Shown here: positions 8,840-19,688 of the stretch, piece by piece
Layout: the number at the start of each line of letters is the position of its first letter
How positions within the stretch are numbered: position 1 is the first letter of the stretch
Source of the DNA: Thermococcus eurythermalis
GTDB lineage: Archaea > Methanobacteriota_B > Thermococci > Thermococcales > Thermococcaceae
Assembly: GCF_000769655.1 (NCBI RefSeq)
Contig: NZ_CP008887.1
Coordinates: 930,001-994,000, forward strand
Length of the DNA: 64,000 bases
Direction of reading: 5' to 3'
Notes under the pieces: generated by a model
The model's database searches: none
What the model was told of the DNA's origin: nothing
The model's input: the letters and a program-made list of their open reading frames with translations, nothing else
Position numbers and translations under genes: made by a program

Positions 8840-9880
8840 ATGGGAAAGGTTCACAGACCAAGGAGAGGTTCACTCGCCTTCAGCCCGAGAAAAAGGGCTA
8901 GGAGTGTAGTCCCGAGAATCAAGAAGTGGCCAAAGGACAGTGAGGTCAGGATGCTGGGATTCGCTGGTTACAAGGCCGGCATGACCCACATCCTCATGAT
9001 AGACGACAGCCCCGGGCTCACCAAGGGCAAGGAGATATTCGTGCCCGTGACCATAGTTGAGGTTCCGCCGCTCTTTGTCTACGGAATCAGGGCTTACAAG
9101 CAGGGCTATCTTGGCCTCGAGACCGCCACTGAGGTCTGGTTCCACGAGCTCAACGACAACGTCAAGAGGCGCATAAAGACCCTGCCGAAGGACTATAACG
9201 AGGAGGCGTTCCAGGCCAAGCTCGGCCAGCTTGAGGACCTCGTTAACGACGGCGAGATTGTTGACGTCAGGCTTCTCGTCCACACCCAGCCCTGGCTCAT
9301 CAAGCTCAAGAAGAAGCCCGAGGTCATGGAGTACGCCATCGGTGGCGACGACGTCAAGGCCAAGTTCGACTACGCCAAGGAGAAGATAGGCAAGGAGCTC
9401 CGCGCTAGCGAGGTTCTCCACGAGGGAGAGCTCCTCGACGTCATAGCCGTCACCAAGGGTAAGGGCACTCAGGGCCCGGTTAAGCGCTGGGGCGTCAAGG
9501 TTCAGTTCCACAAGGCCCAGAGGGCTGGAAAGGGCAGGCACATCGGTAACCTCGGTCCCTGGCACCCGGCCCGCGTCATGTGGACCGTTCCGCAGGCCGG
9601 TCAGATGGGCTTCCACCACAGGACCGAGTTCAACAAGAGGCTCATCGCCATAGGCGAGAACGGAAAGCTCGTGCTCGACGGCAACGAGATTGAGATAACT
9701 CCGAAGGGTGGCTTCCCGCACTACGGAATCGTCAGGAGCGACTTCCTCATGATTGAGGGTAGCGTTCCGGGTTCCTTCAAGAGGATAATTCGTGTTAGGC
9801 CCGCTATAAGGCCGCCCAAGAAGAAGCCGCCCGTTGAGAGGCCCCAGATAACCTACGTCAGTAGGGAGTCCAAGCAGTGA
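8840..9880 (+). CDS. rpl3: 50S ribosomal protein L3 (uL3)
   Basis: 346 residues, archaeal type. The N-terminus ([19 protein letters not shown]) starts the extension that reaches the peptidyl-transferase centre, and [12 protein letters not shown]-like and [19 protein letters not shown] segments are conserved. It heads the S10 block and is an early assembly protein of the large subunit. GAGATG follows the methylase stop directly. Confidence 0.97.
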   Translation: MGKVHRPRRGSLAFSPRKRARSVVPRIKKWPKDSEVRMLGFAGYKAGMTHILMIDDSPGLTKGKEIFVPVTIVEVPPLFVYGIRAYKQGYLGLETATEVWFHELNDNVKRRIKTLPKDYNEEAFQAKLGQLEDLVNDGEIVDVRLLVHTQPWLIKLKKKPEVMEYAIGGDDVKAKFDYAKEKIGKELRASEVLHEGELLDVIAVTKGKGTQGPVKRWGVKVQFHKAQRAGKGRHIGNLGPWHPARVMWTVPQAGQMGFHHRTEFNKRLIAIGENGKLVLDGNEIEITPKGGFPHYGIVRSDFLMIEGSVPGSFKRIIRVRPAIRPPKKKPPVERPQITYVSRESKQ

Positions 9881-9890
9881 GGTGAGATAG

Positions 9891-10658
9891 ATGAAGGTTA
9901 AGGTCTTCAACCTCGAAGGCGAGCCCGTTGAGGAGATAGAGCTCCCCAAGGTGTTCAGCACTCCTTTCAGGCCCGACCTCATCAGGAGAGCTGTCATCGC
10001 TTCCTGGACCCACAGGATACAGCCCCAGGGAAGGGACCCGCTCGCTGGAAAGAGGCGCGTTACTGAGAACATCGGTAAGGGCCATGGAATGGCGAGGGTC
10101 GAGAGGATAAAGACCCCGCCGAGGTTCGCGGCCTTCGTTCCCTTCGCGAGGGGTGGAAGGAGAACCCACCCGCCGAAGGTCGAGAAGATAATCTGGGAGG
10201 ACATCAACAAGAAGGAGCGCAGGCTTGCCATAATGAGCGCAATCGCCGCCACCGCCAACCCTGACCTCGTGAAGGCGAGGGGACACGTCACCGACAACGT
10301 TCCAGCCTTCCCGCTCGTCGTCGTTGACGACCTCGAGAAGGTCTTCAAGACCGCCCAGACCAGGGAGATATTCAAGAAGCTCGGTGTCTGGGACGACATT
10401 GAGAGGGCCAAGAGGAACACCAAGATAAGGGCCGGTAAGGGCAAGATGCGCGGAAGGAGGTATAAGAAGGCCAAGGGCCCGCTCATCGTCGTTGCCAAGA
10501 ACGAGGGAATCGTCCAGGGAGCGAGGAACCACCCGGGCGTTGACGTCGTTACCGTCGACAACCTCGGTGTTGAGCTCCTCGCTCCGGGTACCCACCCTGG
10601 AAGGCTTACCATCTGGACGAAGGGCGCTATAGAGAGGCTTAGGGAGCTCTACGGGTGA
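9891..10658 (+). CDS. rpl4: 50S ribosomal protein L4 (uL4)
   Basis: 255 residues. The long central loop that enters the exit tunnel is recognisable by [34 protein letters not shown], shortened here to its key end [20 protein letters not shown] precedes the start. It belongs to the S10 block. Confidence 0.97.
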   Translation: MKVKVFNLEGEPVEEIELPKVFSTPFRPDLIRRAVIASWTHRIQPQGRDPLAGKRRVTENIGKGHGMARVERIKTPPRFAAFVPFARGGRRTHPPKVEKIIWEDINKKERRLAIMSAIAATANPDLVKARGHVTDNVPAFPLVVVDDLEKVFKTAQTREIFKKLGVWDDIERAKRNTKIRAGKGKMRGRRYKKAKGPLIVVAKNEGIVQGARNHPGVDVVTVDNLGVELLAPGTHPGRLTIWTKGAIERLRELYG

Positions 10659-10664
10659 TGAGAG

Positions 10665-10925
10665 ATGGACCCATATAAGGTTATCATAAGGCCGCTCGTT
10701 ACCGAAAAGGCCGTCTCGCTCATTGAGAAGGAGAACAAGCTCACCTTCATAGTGGACAGGAAGGCCACCAAGCAGGACATCAAGAGGGCCGTGGAAGAGA
10801 TGTTCAACGTCAAGGTCGAGAAGGTCAACACCCTCATCACCATGAAGGGCGAAAAGAAGGCCTACGTCAAGCTCAAGCCCGAATACGATGCGAGTGAGGT
10901 TGCCGCAAGGTTGGGATTGTTCTGA
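10665..10925 (+). CDS. rpl23: 50S ribosomal protein L23 (uL23)
   Basis: 86 residues. It begins with [15 protein letters not shown] and has the RNA-binding segment [20 protein letters not shown]. This protein lies at the tunnel exit and is the docking point for SRP, whose 54-kDa protein is encoded near 43.2-44.6 kb. Confidence 0.97.
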   Translation: MDPYKVIIRPLVTEKAVSLIEKENKLTFIVDRKATKQDIKRAVEEMFNVKVEKVNTLITMKGEKKAYVKLKPEYDASEVAARLGLF

Positions 10926-10936
10926 GGTGATGTGAG

Positions 10937-11656
10937 ATGGGAAAGAGTCTTATACAGCAGAGGAGGGGTAAGGGAACCACGACCTTCCGCGCTCCTTCCC
11001 ACAGGTACAGGGGCGCTGTTAAGTACGTTCCTCTCAACGTCGTGAAGGAGAAGACCCTCAGGGGAGTCGTTGAGGAAATCCTCCACGACCCTGGAAGGAC
11101 TGCCCCCGTCGCTCGCGTTAAGTTCGAGGACGGAACCAAGAAGCTCATCCTCGCCCCCGAAGGAGTTCTCGTCGGCCAGGAGGTCTACATCGGACCCGAG
11201 GCCCCGATAGCCATAGGCAACACCCTCCCGCTTGCCAAGATACCAGAGGGAACCTACGTCTACAACATCGAGGGCGTTCCGGGCGACGGCGGAAAGTACG
11301 TCAGGGCTGGAGGAACCTACGCCCTCGTCGTCAGCAGGGAGAAGGACAAGGTCATCGTTCAGCTCCCGAGCGGTGAGCTCAAGCAGTTCAAGCCCGAGTG
11401 CAGGGCAACAATAGGTGTCGTTGCGGGCGGTGGAAGGCTCGAGAAGCCAATAGTCAAGGCCGGTAAGGCCTACTACATCGCCAAGGCCAGGAACAGGTTC
11501 TGGCCGAAGCCGAGAGGTGTCAAGATGAACGCCGTCAACCACCCGCACGGTGGTAAGGAGCACCACATAGGTAGGCCCTCGACCGTTTCCCGTAGAGCTC
11601 CGCCCGGAAGGAAGGTCGGTCACATAGCCGCGAGAAGAACCGGTAGGAGGAAGTGA
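10937..11656 (+). CDS. rpl2: 50S ribosomal protein L2 (uL2)
   Basis: 239 residues, the archaeal length. The conserved C-terminal segment [14 protein letters not shown] contains the His near the peptidyl-transferase centre, and [21 protein letters not shown] marks the N-terminus. GGTGATGTGAG precedes the start. Confidence 0.97.
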   Translation: MGKSLIQQRRGKGTTTFRAPSHRYRGAVKYVPLNVVKEKTLRGVVEEILHDPGRTAPVARVKFEDGTKKLILAPEGVLVGQEVYIGPEAPIAIGNTLPLAKIPEGTYVYNIEGVPGDGGKYVRAGGTYALVVSREKDKVIVQLPSGELKQFKPECRATIGVVAGGGRLEKPIVKAGKAYYIAKARNRFWPKPRGVKMNAVNHPHGGKEHHIGRPSTVSRRAPPGRKVGHIAARRTGRRK

Positions 11657-11658
11657 AG

Positions 11659-12060
11659 ATGGCGAGAAAGAAGGAGTTTAGGTATAGGGGTTACACGCTC
11701 GACGAACTGCTCAATATGTCCCTTGAGGAGTTCGCCAAGCTCCTCCCGGCCAGGCAGAGGAGGAGCCTCAAGAGGGGTCTCTCCCCGGAGCAGAAGAAGC
11801 TCCTCAGGAAGATAAGGCTTGCCAAGAAGGGCAAGTACAACAAGCCCATAAGGACCCACAGCAGGGACATGATAGTCCTCCCCGAGATGGTTGGCATGAC
11901 CATCCACGTCTACAACGGCAAGGAGTTCGTCCCGATTGAGATAAAGGAGGAGATGATAGGCCACTACCTCGGTGAGTTCGCCCTCACGAGGAAGATAGTC
12001 CAGCACGGCTCACCTGGTGTCGGTGCTACGAGGTCATCAATGTTCGTGGCAATCAAGTGA
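11659..12060 (+). CDS. rps19: 30S ribosomal protein S19 (uS19)
   Basis: 133 residues. The C-terminal half has [25 protein letters not shown] and GEFALTR, typical of S19, a small-subunit head protein. Archaeal S19 carries the N-terminal extension seen here. ATG 11659 is two bases after the L2 stop, and the GGAGG of L2's last codons acts as its binding site. An in-frame GTG at 11653 is less likely. Confidence 0.95.
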   Translation: MARKKEFRYRGYTLDELLNMSLEEFAKLLPARQRRSLKRGLSPEQKKLLRKIRLAKKGKYNKPIRTHSRDMIVLPEMVGMTIHVYNGKEFVPIEIKEEMIGHYLGEFALTRKIVQHGSPGVGATRSSMFVAIK

Positions 12061-12070
12061 GGTGGTTTAG

Positions 12071-12541
12071 ATGAGCAGGGGCAGGTTTTCCTACTCATTC
12101 CAAAATTTTGACCCCGAGAGGATGGCTCGCGCGAGCGGAAGGGACCTCAGGATTTCACCCAAGCACAGCGTCGAGCTCCTCAGGGAGATTAAGGGCATGA
12201 TGCTCAACGACGCCCTCCGCTACCTCGACGACGTCATAGCCAAGAAGAGGCCGGTTCCAATGAAGCGCTTCAACGACAGCCAGGGCCACAAGCCGGGTAA
12301 GGGCTTCGGTCCAGGTCGCTACCCGGTCAAGGTCGCCAAGGCCGTCAAGAAGATACTCCTCAACGCCAAGAACAACGCCGAGCAGAAGGGCCTCGACGTC
12401 GACAGGCTCAAGATAATCCACGCTGCTGCCCACAGGGGCCCGGTCCTCAGGGGATACATCCCGAGGGCCTTCGGAAGGGCCACACCGTTCAACGAGCAGA
12501 CCACCCACATAGAGATAGTTGTCGAGGAGATTAGGAGGTGA
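12071..12541 (+). CDS. rpl22: 50S ribosomal protein L22 (uL22)
   Basis: 156 residues. It contains [15 protein letters not shown] and the tunnel-lining hairpin region ending in [19 protein letters not shown]. Its last bases carry the ribosome binding site of rps3. Confidence 0.96.
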   Translation: MSRGRFSYSFQNFDPERMARASGRDLRISPKHSVELLREIKGMMLNDALRYLDDVIAKKRPVPMKRFNDSQGHKPGKGFGPGRYPVKVAKAVKKILLNAKNNAEQKGLDVDRLKIIHAAAHRGPVLRGYIPRAFGRATPFNEQTTHIEIVVEEIRR

Positions 12542-12546
12542 GACCC

Positions 12547-13176
12547 TTGGCCATTGAGAGGTACTTCATCAGGGAAGGCGTTAGGGAAATGCTCATTGAC
12601 GAATACCTTGAAAAGGAGCTTAGGAGGGCCGGCTATGGCGGCCTTGACATAAAGAAGACCCCCCTTGGAACCAAGGTCATCATCTTCGCGGCGAGGCCCG
12701 GCTATGTCATCGGAAGGGGCGGCAGGAAGATAAGGGAGCTCACCAGGATCCTTGAGAGGCAGTTCGGCCTTGAGAACCCGCAGATTGAGGTCGAGGAGAT
12801 CAAGAACCCCTACCTCAACGCCAAGGTTCAGGCCGTCAGGCTCGCCCAGGCCCTTGAGAGGGGCGTCCACTTCAGGAGGGCCGCTTACTCAGCTATCAAG
12901 GCCATCATGAGGAACGGAGCAAGGGGTGTCGAGATAAGGCTCAGCGGAAAGCTCACCGGTGAGAGGGCCAAGAGCGTCAGGTTCTACCAGGGCTACCTTG
13001 CAAAGGTCGGAAACCCTGCCGAGACCCTCGTCAGCAGGGGATACGCCCAGGCCCTGCTCAAGCTCGGTGTTATCGGTGTTAAGGTCTCCATCATGCCGCC
13101 CGACGCGAGGTTGCCAGATGAGATTGAGGTTAAGGAGGTAGTCGAGGAAGAGGTGAGCGCCAATGAAGCCCAGTGA
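12547..13176 (+). CDS. rps3: 30S ribosomal protein S3 (uS3)
   Basis: 209 residues. The KH-domain motif [17 protein letters not shown] and the C-terminal segment [16 protein letters not shown] identify it. I chose TTG 12547 ([12 protein letters not shown]) because GGAGGTGAG ends five bases upstream and this gives the length usual for Thermococcales S3. GTG 12538 is in frame but would lie inside that site. Confidence 0.93.
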   Translation: MAIERYFIREGVREMLIDEYLEKELRRAGYGGLDIKKTPLGTKVIIFAARPGYVIGRGGRKIRELTRILERQFGLENPQIEVEEIKNPYLNAKVQAVRLAQALERGVHFRRAAYSAIKAIMRNGARGVEIRLSGKLTGERAKSVRFYQGYLAKVGNPAETLVSRGYAQALLKLGVIGVKVSIMPPDARLPDEIEVKEVVEEEVSANEAQ

Positions 13177-13363
13177 GATTAGGGAGATGAGCATTGAGGA
13201 GATCGAGCAGAAGATAAAGGAGCTCAGACTTCAGCTCGCCAAGGAGAGGGGTATGCTCACCATGGGGGCTTCCATAGAGAACCCCATGGTCATCCGCAAC
13301 CTCAGGCGCGACATAGCGCGCCTGCTTACCATAAGGAATGAGAAGCTTAGGGAGAAAAGGTGA
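13163..13363 (+). CDS. rpl29: 50S ribosomal protein L29 (uL29)
   Basis: 66 residues, two helices: [21 protein letters not shown], then [23 protein letters not shown]. It overlaps the end of rps3 by 14 bases and sits at the tunnel exit near L23. Confidence 0.95.
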   Translation: MKPSEIREMSIEEIEQKIKELRLQLAKERGMLTMGASIENPMVIRNLRRDIARLLTIRNEKLREKR

Positions 13364-13369
13364 GGTTAG

Positions 13370-13666
13370 GTGCCGAGGATTGTGAACCCTCTGGATGAGA
13401 TGCTCTTTAAGGAGGTCCTCAAGGAGCAGCAGAGGATTAGGGTCTACATCGAGAGGGCCCGCTACGGAAAGCTTAAGACCATAATCGAGGGTATAGACGA
13501 GAAGGAATTCGACCTCGAGGATATAGCAAAGAAGCTGAAGGCGAAGCTGGCATGTGGCGGAACCGCAAAGAAAGGAAGGATAGAGCTCCAGGGCGACCAC
13601 AGGGACCGTATCAAGAAGTTGCTGGCAGAGCTTGGATTTTCAGAGGAGCTCATAGAGGTCGAGTGA
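13370..13666 (+). CDS. translation initiation factor aIF1 (SUI1 family)
   Basis: 98 residues with a GTG start after GAGGTTAG. The segment [27 protein letters not shown] is the SUI1 core (KKLACGGT, then IELQGDH). The factor binds the 30S P site and checks start codons. Its gene lies in the S10 block between L29 and rnp1, a common archaeal order. Its last 115 bases are also open in the rnp1 frame. Confidence 0.95.
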   Translation: MPRIVNPLDEMLFKEVLKEQQRIRVYIERARYGKLKTIIEGIDEKEFDLEDIAKKLKAKLACGGTAKKGRIELQGDHRDRIKKLLAELGFSEELIEVE

Positions 13667-13929
13667 CGCGGAAGAACATAATCTGGCACGAGCTCATAGG
13701 CCTCAAAGCAAAGATTATAAGGGCATCTCATCCAGAGCTGGTCGGCATCGAGGGCTACGTCCTTGATGAGACGAGGAACACCCTCACCATAGGTGGGGAG
13801 AAGGTTTGGGTCGTTCCAAAGGACGTGGTCGAGATTGAGTTCGACCTCGGCGATGAGAAAATCCGGATCCATGGTAGTGATTTGATTGGAAGGCCTGAGA
13901 TGAGACTCAAGAAGAGGTGGAGGAAATGA
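13663..13929 (+). CDS. rnp1: RNase P protein component 1 (Rpp29/Pop4)
   Basis: 88 residues from GTG 13663, which overlaps the aIF1 stop codon and follows GAGGTCGA. Core segments are [28 protein letters not shown] and [16 protein letters not shown]. With Rpp21 it forms the protein pair that supports the RNase P specificity domain. The same frame is open from ATG 13552, which would give 125 residues, the length I recall for annotated Pyrococcus proteins; that extra part lies wholly inside aIF1. The start is therefore uncertain. Confidence 0.85.
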   Translation: MTRKNIIWHELIGLKAKIIRASHPELVGIEGYVLDETRNTLTIGGEKVWVVPKDVVEIEFDLGDEKIRIHGSDLIGRPEMRLKKRWRK

Positions 13930-14270
13930 GAGAGATTGGATTGAGGGTTCAGCCTCCCGCTGAGGTGTGTGACGACCCCAAGTGCCCCTGGCACGGGAAC
14001 CTCAAGATACACGGGAGATACTTTGAGGGTATCGTCGTCAGCGATAAGGGTAAGAAGACAGTAGTTGTCGAGAGGCAGTACTACCACTACCTCAAGAAAT
14101 ACGAGCGTTACGAGCTCAGGAGGAGCAAGGTCCACGCTCACAACCCGGAGTGCATCAACGCCAAGACCGGTGACAAGGTTCTCATAGCCGAGACCAGGCC
14201 GATAAGCAAGACCAAGAGCTGGGTGGTTGTTGCAGTCCTTGAGAGGGCCGAGAGGAAGGAGGAGGTGTGA
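13926..14270 (+). CDS. rps17: 30S ribosomal protein S17 (uS17)
   Basis: 114 residues. It has the archaeal N-terminal [17 protein letters not shown] and the [20 protein letters not shown] core with [14 protein letters not shown] 13926 overlaps the rnp1 stop (ATGA) after GGTGGAGGAA. GTG 13917 is in frame but lies in that site. Confidence 0.95.
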
Positions 14271-14274
14271 GGCA

Positions 14275-14700
14275 ATGGCCAAGAAGGGTGCCGGTGCGAC
14301 CAGGGGTATAAGCCCCGTCAGGCCAACTCGCGCTCTTCCGATCGGTGCTTACCTCAAGGTTGCTGACAACAGCGGTGCCAAGGTCATCCAGATAATTGGT
14401 GTCGTTGGCTACAAGGGAACCAGGAGAAGGCTCGCCGCCGCCGGTGTCGGCGACATGGTCGTTGCCACCGTCAAGAAGGGAAGGCCTGACATGAGGCACC
14501 AGGTCGTTAGGGCCGTCGTCGTCAGGCAGAGGAAGGAGTACAGAAGGCTCGACGGCATGCGCGTCAAGTTCGAGGACAACGCCGCCGCGATAGTCACTCC
14601 GGAAGGCGTCCCGAGGGGAACCGAGATTAGGGGTGCCATAGCCAGAGAGGCCGCCGAGAGGTGGGTCAGGCTCGGTAGCATAGCGAGCATTGTGTTGTGA
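14275..14700 (+). CDS. rpl14: 50S ribosomal protein L14 (uL14)
   Basis: 141 residues. Segments [20 protein letters not shown] and [21 protein letters not shown] are diagnostic. GGAGGTGTGAGGCA precedes ATG 14275. Confidence 0.96.
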
Positions 14701-14710
14701 GGTGAGAGTA

Positions 14711-15076
14711 ATGAAGCTTGATATGAAGCAGCCGAGGAAGCAGAGGAAGTTCCTCTACAACGCTCCCCTTCACCTCAGGGGCAAGATAATGAGCGCCACC
14801 CTGAGCAAGGAGCTTAGGGAGAAGTACAACGTTAGGAACCTCCCCATCAGGGTGGGGGACAAGGTCAAGGTCATGCGTGGAGACTTCAAGGGCACCGAGG
14901 GCAAGGTCGTTGAGGTCGACCTTAAGAGGTACAGGATTTACGTTGAGGGCGTTACCCAGAAGAAGACCGACGGAACCGAGGTCTTCTACCCGCTCCACCC
15001 GTCGAACGTTATGATTGTCGAACTCAACCTTGAAGATGAGGAGAGAAAGAAAATAATCGAGAGGAGGGCTGAGTAA
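14711..15076 (+). CDS. rpl24: 50S ribosomal protein L24 (uL24)
   Basis: 121 residues with the KOW motif [19 protein letters not shown]. The N-terminal [18 protein letters not shown] is archaeal/eukaryotic in type. Its stop overlaps the rps4e start by one base. Confidence 0.96.
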   Translation: MKLDMKQPRKQRKFLYNAPLHLRGKIMSATLSKELREKYNVRNLPIRVGDKVKVMRGDFKGTEGKVVEVDLKRYRIYVEGVTQKKTDGTEVFYPLHPSNVMIVELNLEDEERKKIIERRAE

Positions 15077-15807
15077 TGGCGAGAAAGGGTCCGAAGAGGC
15101 ACCTTAAGAGGCTTGCCGCCCCAACTTCCTGGTACATCCACAGGAAGGAGTACATGTGGGCCGTCCGCCCGAGCCCCGGCCCGCACAGCATGAGGACTTC
15201 CATACCGCTCCTCTACATAGTCAGGGACTACCTTGGCTACGCGAGGACCGCGAGAGAAGCCAGGAAGATACTCAACGAGGGCAAGATACTCGTTGACGGC
15301 AGGGTCAGGAAGGACTACAAGTTCCCGGTCGGAATCATGGACGTTATCTCCATCCCGGACACCGGAGAGCACTACAGGGTCCTTCCAAACAGGATTGGCA
15401 AGCTCATCCTCCACCCGATAAGCGAGGAAGAGGCCAAGATCAAGCCCTTCCGGGTTAACAACAAGAGGATGGTCAAGGGTGCGAAGGTTCAGCTCAACCT
15501 CCACGACGGAAGCAACCACCTCGTCAGCCTTGCTGAGAAGGACGCCTACAAGACCTCCTATACCGTCATCATGCAGGTTCCGGAGAGGCAGATAGTCAAG
15601 ATACTGCCCTTCGAGGTCGGCGCCTACGTCTTCGTTACCCAGGGTAAGAACGTCGCCAGGAAGGGTAAGATAGTCGAGGTCAGGCACTTCCCGATGGGCT
15701 GGCCCGACGTCGTTACCATCGAGGACGAGAACGGCGAGCTCTTCGACACCCTGAAGGAGTACGCCTTCGTGATTGGTAAGGACAAGCCGGAGATTTCCCT
15801 TCCGTGA
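15076..15807 (+). CDS. rps4e: 30S ribosomal protein S4e (eS4)
   Basis: 243 residues. The order is an S4-like RNA-binding region ([31 protein letters not shown]), a central domain, and a C-terminal KOW segment ([16 protein letters not shown]). It is found only in archaea and eukaryotes. Confidence 0.96.
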   Translation: MARKGPKRHLKRLAAPTSWYIHRKEYMWAVRPSPGPHSMRTSIPLLYIVRDYLGYARTAREARKILNEGKILVDGRVRKDYKFPVGIMDVISIPDTGEHYRVLPNRIGKLILHPISEEEAKIKPFRVNNKRMVKGAKVQLNLHDGSNHLVSLAEKDAYKTSYTVIMQVPERQIVKILPFEVGAYVFVTQGKNVARKGKIVEVRHFPMGWPDVVTIEDENGELFDTLKEYAFVIGKDKPEISLP

Positions 15808-15818
15808 GGTGAGATGAG

Positions 15819-16370
15819 ATGCAGATTAACAGGGAGGCTATCCTCGCAGACTGGGAAGCTCACCCAATGAGGAAGCCCAGGATCGCGAAGGTCACCATAA
15901 ACATCGGTGTTGGCGAGAGCGGTGAGAGGCTTACCAAGGCCGAGAAGATGCTCCAGGACCTCGTCGGCCAGAAGCCGATAAGGAGAAGGGCCAAGCAGAC
16001 CAACAGGGACTTTGGAATCAGGCGTGGCGAACCCATAGCCGTCAAGGTCACCCTCCGTGGAAAGAAGGCCTACGAGATGCTTGACAGGCTCCTTGAGGCC
16101 GTTGATAGGAAGCTCCACGTCGGCAACTTCGACGAGCACGGGAACTTCTGCTTTGGAATCCAGGAGCACATAAACATCCCGGGCGTCGAGTACGACCCTG
16201 AGATAGGTATCTTCGGTATGGACGTCTGTGTCACCCTTGAGAGGCCTGGCTTTAGGGTTGCCAAGAGGAAGAGGCAGAGGAGGAAGATACCGACCAGGCA
16301 CAAGCTGACGAAGGAGGAGGGTATAGTCTTCGCTATTGAGGAGTTCAAGGTCAACGTGGAGGGATTGTGA
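15819..16370 (+). CDS. rpl5: 50S ribosomal protein L5 (uL5)
   Basis: 183 residues. Segments [19 protein letters not shown] and [25 protein letters not shown] are typical. It binds 5S rRNA in the central protuberance with L18, which is encoded in the same operon. Confidence 0.96.
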
Positions 16371-16371
16371 G

Positions 16372-16542
16372 ATGGCGAAGGCTGATTACAACAAGAGGAA
16401 GCCGAGGAAGTTTGGTAAGGGCGCGAGAAGGTGCATGCGCTGCGGCCAGTACGGCCCGATAATCAGGATACACGGCCTTATGCTCTGCAGGCACTGCTTC
16501 CGCGAGGTCGCTCCAAAACTCGGCTTCAAGAAGTATGAGTGA
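16372..16542 (+). CDS. rps14: 30S ribosomal protein S14, zinc type (uS14)
   Basis: 56 residues. Four cysteines in CMRC and CRHC form the zinc site, around the conserved [18 protein letters not shown] 16372 overlaps the last base of the L5 stop by none and is one base downstream of it. Confidence 0.96.
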
Positions 16543-16553
16543 GGTGAGAAGCG

Positions 16554-16946
16554 ATGACTCTGCTTGACCCGCTTGCGAACGCTCTTTCCCACATGACCAA
16601 CAGCGAGAGGGTTGGAAAGAAGGAGGTTTACATAAAGCCGGCCTCAAAACTCATCGGTGAGGTCCTTAGAGTTATGCAGGAGAACGGCTACATCGGGGAG
16701 TTCGAGTTCATAGACGACGGGAGGGCCGGCATCTACAGGGTTCAGCTCATAGGAAAGATCAACAAGGCTGGAGCTATTAAGCCGAGGTTCCCGGTCAAGG
16801 CCAGGGACTACGAGTACTGGGAGAAGAGGTTCCTCCCGGCATACGAGTTCGGTATCCTTATCGTCTCGACCTCCCAGGGTGTCATGACCCACAAAGAGGC
16901 CATCGAGAAGGGAATCGGCGGAAGACTGATAGCCTACGTCTACTGA
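16554..16946 (+). CDS. rps8: 30S ribosomal protein S8 (uS8)
   Basis: 130 residues. It begins [20 protein letters not shown] and ends with [17 protein letters not shown], the conserved rRNA-binding end. GGTGAGAAGCG precedes the start. Confidence 0.96.
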   Translation: MTLLDPLANALSHMTNSERVGKKEVYIKPASKLIGEVLRVMQENGYIGEFEFIDDGRAGIYRVQLIGKINKAGAIKPRFPVKARDYEYWEKRFLPAYEFGILIVSTSQGVMTHKEAIEKGIGGRLIAYVY

Positions 16947-16956
16947 GGTGAGAACG

Positions 16957-17511
16957 ATGCCGATAGACGCGTGGGTAAGGGAAGAGGTTGAGATTCCAGA
17001 GGGAGTCGAGGTCACCGTTGAGGGGAACACCGTCAAGGTCAAGGGCCCCAAGGGCGAGCTTGAGAGGGAGTTCAAGTACCCCGGCGTTCAGATCTTCACC
17101 GACGACGGTAAGGTCGTCATCTACAAGGAGTTCCCGAGGAGGAAGGACGTTGCCATAGCCAGGACGTTCAAGGCCCACATCAGCAACATGATCAAGGGCG
17201 TCACCGAGGGCTTCACTTACAAGCTCAAGGTCGTCTACAGCCACTTCCCGGTCACCGTCAAGGTCCAGGGCGACGAGGTCGTCATCGAGAACTTCCTCGG
17301 TGAGAAGAACCCAAGGAGGGCCAAGATACTGCCCGGCGTTACCGTGAAGGTTAGGGGGCAGGAAATCCTCGTCGAGGGCATAGACAAGGAGGCCGTTGGC
17401 CAGACCGCGGCCAACATCGAGCAGGCCACGAGGATAACGAAGTGGGACAGGCGTGTCTTCCAGGATGGTATTTACATAGTTGAGAAGGCTGGCAAGCCGA
17501 TAAAGTTCTGA
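16957..17511 (+). CDS. rpl6: 50S ribosomal protein L6 (uL6)
   Basis: 184 residues with two L6 repeats: [22 protein letters not shown] near the N-terminus and [17 protein letters not shown] after it. GGTGAGAACG precedes ATG 16957, which makes this a better start than the in-frame ATG 16948. Confidence 0.96.
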   Translation: MPIDAWVREEVEIPEGVEVTVEGNTVKVKGPKGELEREFKYPGVQIFTDDGKVVIYKEFPRRKDVAIARTFKAHISNMIKGVTEGFTYKLKVVYSHFPVTVKVQGDEVVIENFLGEKNPRRAKILPGVTVKVRGQEILVEGIDKEAVGQTAANIEQATRITKWDRRVFQDGIYIVEKAGKPIKF

Positions 17512-17521
17512 GGTGTGAGCA

Positions 17522-17905
17522 ATGGACGAGAAGGCGAGACTCCTTAGGGTGAGGGCCAGGCTCAAGAGGAAGAAGCCCCGCTTCCTTAGGCAGGAGTGGT
17601 GGAGGTATCCAAAGTTCAAGAACGACCCGAAGTGGCGCAGGCCGAAGGGAATAGACAGCAAGATGAGGCTCAAGAAGAAGGGCAAGCCACGCTCACCGAG
17701 CATCGGATGGAGCTCACCGAGGCTCGTTAGGGGGCTCCACCCGAGCGGGTACGAGGAAGTCCTTGTCCACAACGTCAAGGAGCTTGAGGCAATCGACCCG
17801 ACTAGGCAGGCAGCGAGGATAGCGAGGACTGTCGGTGCGAGAAAGAGGGAACTCATAATCGCGAGGGCCAAGGAGCTCGGTATTAAGGTCCTCAACGCGA
17901 GGTGA
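17522..17905 (+). CDS. rpl32e: 50S ribosomal protein L32e (eL32)
   Basis: 127 residues and very basic. Segments [17 protein letters not shown] and [19 protein letters not shown] identify it. Its stop codon lies in the GAGGTGA used as the ribosome binding site of rpl19e. Confidence 0.95.
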   Translation: MDEKARLLRVRARLKRKKPRFLRQEWWRYPKFKNDPKWRRPKGIDSKMRLKKKGKPRSPSIGWSSPRLVRGLHPSGYEEVLVHNVKELEAIDPTRQAARIARTVGARKRELIIARAKELGIKVLNAR

Positions 17906-17910
17906 TGCTC

Positions 17911-18357
17911 ATGCTTAAGATGCAGAGAAGGATTGCCGCTGAGATTTTGAAGTGCGGTGAGAACAGGGTCTGGATTGACCCCGAGAGGATTGATGATGTT
18001 GCCGCCGCTATCACCAGGGAGGACGTAAAGAGGCTCATCCACGACGGCGTCATCAAGAAGAAGCCCATCAAGGGCCAGAGCAGGGCCCGCGCGAGGGCTT
18101 TCCACGAGGCGAGGAAGAAGGGACGCCACAGGGGCCCCGGAAGCAGGAAGGGTAAGAAGACCGCCAGGATGGGCAAGAAGGAGCGCTGGATGATGACCAT
18201 AAGGGCCCTCCGGAAAGAACTTAGGAAGCTCAAGGCCGAGGGCAAGCTCGACGCCCACACCTACAGGAGGCTATACATCAGGGCCAAGGGCGGTCAGTTC
18301 AAGAACAAGAGGCAGCTCTACCTGTTCATGCAGGAGCACGGCATCTTGAAGGAGTGA
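17911..18357 (+). CDS. rpl19e: 50S ribosomal protein L19e (eL19)
   Basis: 148 residues. It has [22 protein letters not shown] and a basic linker ([18 protein letters not shown]) leading to a long helix. ATG 17911 follows GAGGTGATGCTC; the in-frame GTG at 17902 falls inside that site. Confidence 0.95.
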   Translation: MLKMQRRIAAEILKCGENRVWIDPERIDDVAAAITREDVKRLIHDGVIKKKPIKGQSRARARAFHEARKKGRHRGPGSRKGKKTARMGKKERWMMTIRALRKELRKLKAEGKLDAHTYRRLYIRAKGGQFKNKRQLYLFMQEHGILKE

Positions 18358-18367
18358 GGTGAGATAA

Positions 18368-18973
18368 ATGGCGAGAGGACCGAGGTATAGGGTTCCCTTC
18401 AGGAGGAGGAGAGAGGGTAAGACCAACTACCACAAGAGGCTCAAGCTCCTCAAGGGCAAGAAGCCGAGGCTTGTCGTGAGGAAGACCCTCAACCACCACA
18501 TCGCCCAGATCATCGTCTACGACCCGAAGGGCGACAGGACTGTGGTTTCAGCCCACACCAGGGAGCTCATCAGGGACTTCGGCTGGAAGGGGCACTGTGG
18601 AAACACCCCAAGCGCTTACTTACTTGGCCTGCTCATCGGTTACAAGGCCAAGCAGGCCGGCATCGAGGAAGCCATCCTCGACATAGGCCTTCACCCGCCG
18701 ACCAGGGGTTCAAGCGTCTTCGCAGTCCTCAAGGGTGCGGTTGATGCGGGCCTCAACGTCCCGCACAGCGAGGAGATATTCCCAGAGGACTACAGGATAA
18801 GGGGCGAGCACGTGGCTAACTACGCCAAGGCCCTCAAGGAGGAGGACGAGACGCTCTATAGGAAGCAGTTTGGTGGCTACCTCGTCAGGGGCCTTGAGCC
18901 CGAGAAACTGCCGGAACACTTTGAAGAGGTTAAGGCCAAGATAATCAAGAAGTTTGAGGGGGCGAGAGAATGA
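18368..18973 (+). CDS. rpl18: 50S ribosomal protein L18 (uL18)
   Basis: 201 residues, archaeal length. The N-terminus ([20 protein letters not shown]) and the 5S-rRNA-binding region with [14 protein letters not shown] and [19 protein letters not shown] are typical. It overlaps rps5 by four bases. Confidence 0.96.
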   Translation: MARGPRYRVPFRRRREGKTNYHKRLKLLKGKKPRLVVRKTLNHHIAQIIVYDPKGDRTVVSAHTRELIRDFGWKGHCGNTPSAYLLGLLIGYKAKQAGIEEAILDIGLHPPTRGSSVFAVLKGAVDAGLNVPHSEEIFPEDYRIRGEHVANYAKALKEEDETLYRKQFGGYLVRGLEPEKLPEHFEEVKAKIIKKFEGARE

Positions 18974-19677
18974 GCGACCCGAGAGAGATCGCCCAGAGGG
19001 TTCTTGAGGAGTGGGAGCCGAGGACCAAGCTCGGCAGGCTCGTCAAGGAGGGCCAGATAACTGACATTCACGAGATATTCAGGAAGGGTTACCAGATAAA
19101 GGAGCCGGAGATAGTTGACGTCCTCCTTCCGGAGGTCAACCTCAGGGAGAACCAGGAAGTCCTTGACATCGCTCTCACCGTCAGAATGACCGACAGCGGT
19201 AGGAGGATTCGCTTCAGGGTTTTGGCTGCCGTCGGCAACAGGGACGGTTACGTTGGCCTCGGAATCGGCCACGGGAGGGAGGTTGGTACCGCCATCAGGA
19301 AGGCCATCAACTACGCCAAGATGAACATCATCGAGATCAAGCGCGGCTGTGGAAGCTGGGAGTGCAGGTGCAGGAGGCCGCACTCAATCCCGTTCGCCGT
19401 CGAGGGCAAGGAAGGTAGCGTCCGCGTCAAGCTCATGCCCGGACCGCGTGGACTTGGTCTCGTTATCGGTGACGTCGGCAAGAAGATACTCACCCTCGCT
19501 GGCGTTCAGGATGTCTGGTCCCAGACCCTCGGTGAGACGAGAACCACCGTTAACTTCGCCAAGGCAGTTTTCAACGCGCTCTACAACACCAACCGCGTTG
19601 CCATACAGCCAGGTATGGAGGAGAAGTACGGTATCGTCGTTGGCAGGGCGATGCCCCAGAGCTTCACCCTTGAGTGA
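18970..19677 (+). CDS. rps5: 30S ribosomal protein S5 (uS5)
   Basis: 235 residues. Double-stranded-RNA-binding-like segment [22 protein letters not shown], then GRGLGLVIG-like [16 protein letters not shown]. Archaeal members carry a CxC insert near [17 protein letters not shown], present here. It takes part in decoding accuracy. Confidence 0.96.
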   Translation: MSDPREIAQRVLEEWEPRTKLGRLVKEGQITDIHEIFRKGYQIKEPEIVDVLLPEVNLRENQEVLDIALTVRMTDSGRRIRFRVLAAVGNRDGYVGLGIGHGREVGTAIRKAINYAKMNIIEIKRGCGSWECRCRRPHSIPFAVEGKEGSVRVKLMPGPRGLGLVIGDVGKKILTLAGVQDVWSQTLGETRTTVNFAKAVFNALYNTNRVAIQPGMEEKYGIVVGRAMPQSFTLE

Positions 19678-19688
19678 GGTGAGAGAAG

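Noticed and set aside
8870-10612. Minus-strand frame of 580 codons opposite L3 and L4
   Set aside because: It lies wholly opposite two certain ribosomal genes, has no ribosome binding site and its composition is that of a complement shadow in GC-rich DNA.
16882-18258. Minus-strand frame of 458 codons opposite S8-L19e
   Set aside because: It crosses several certain genes on the other strand; no protein family is recognisable.
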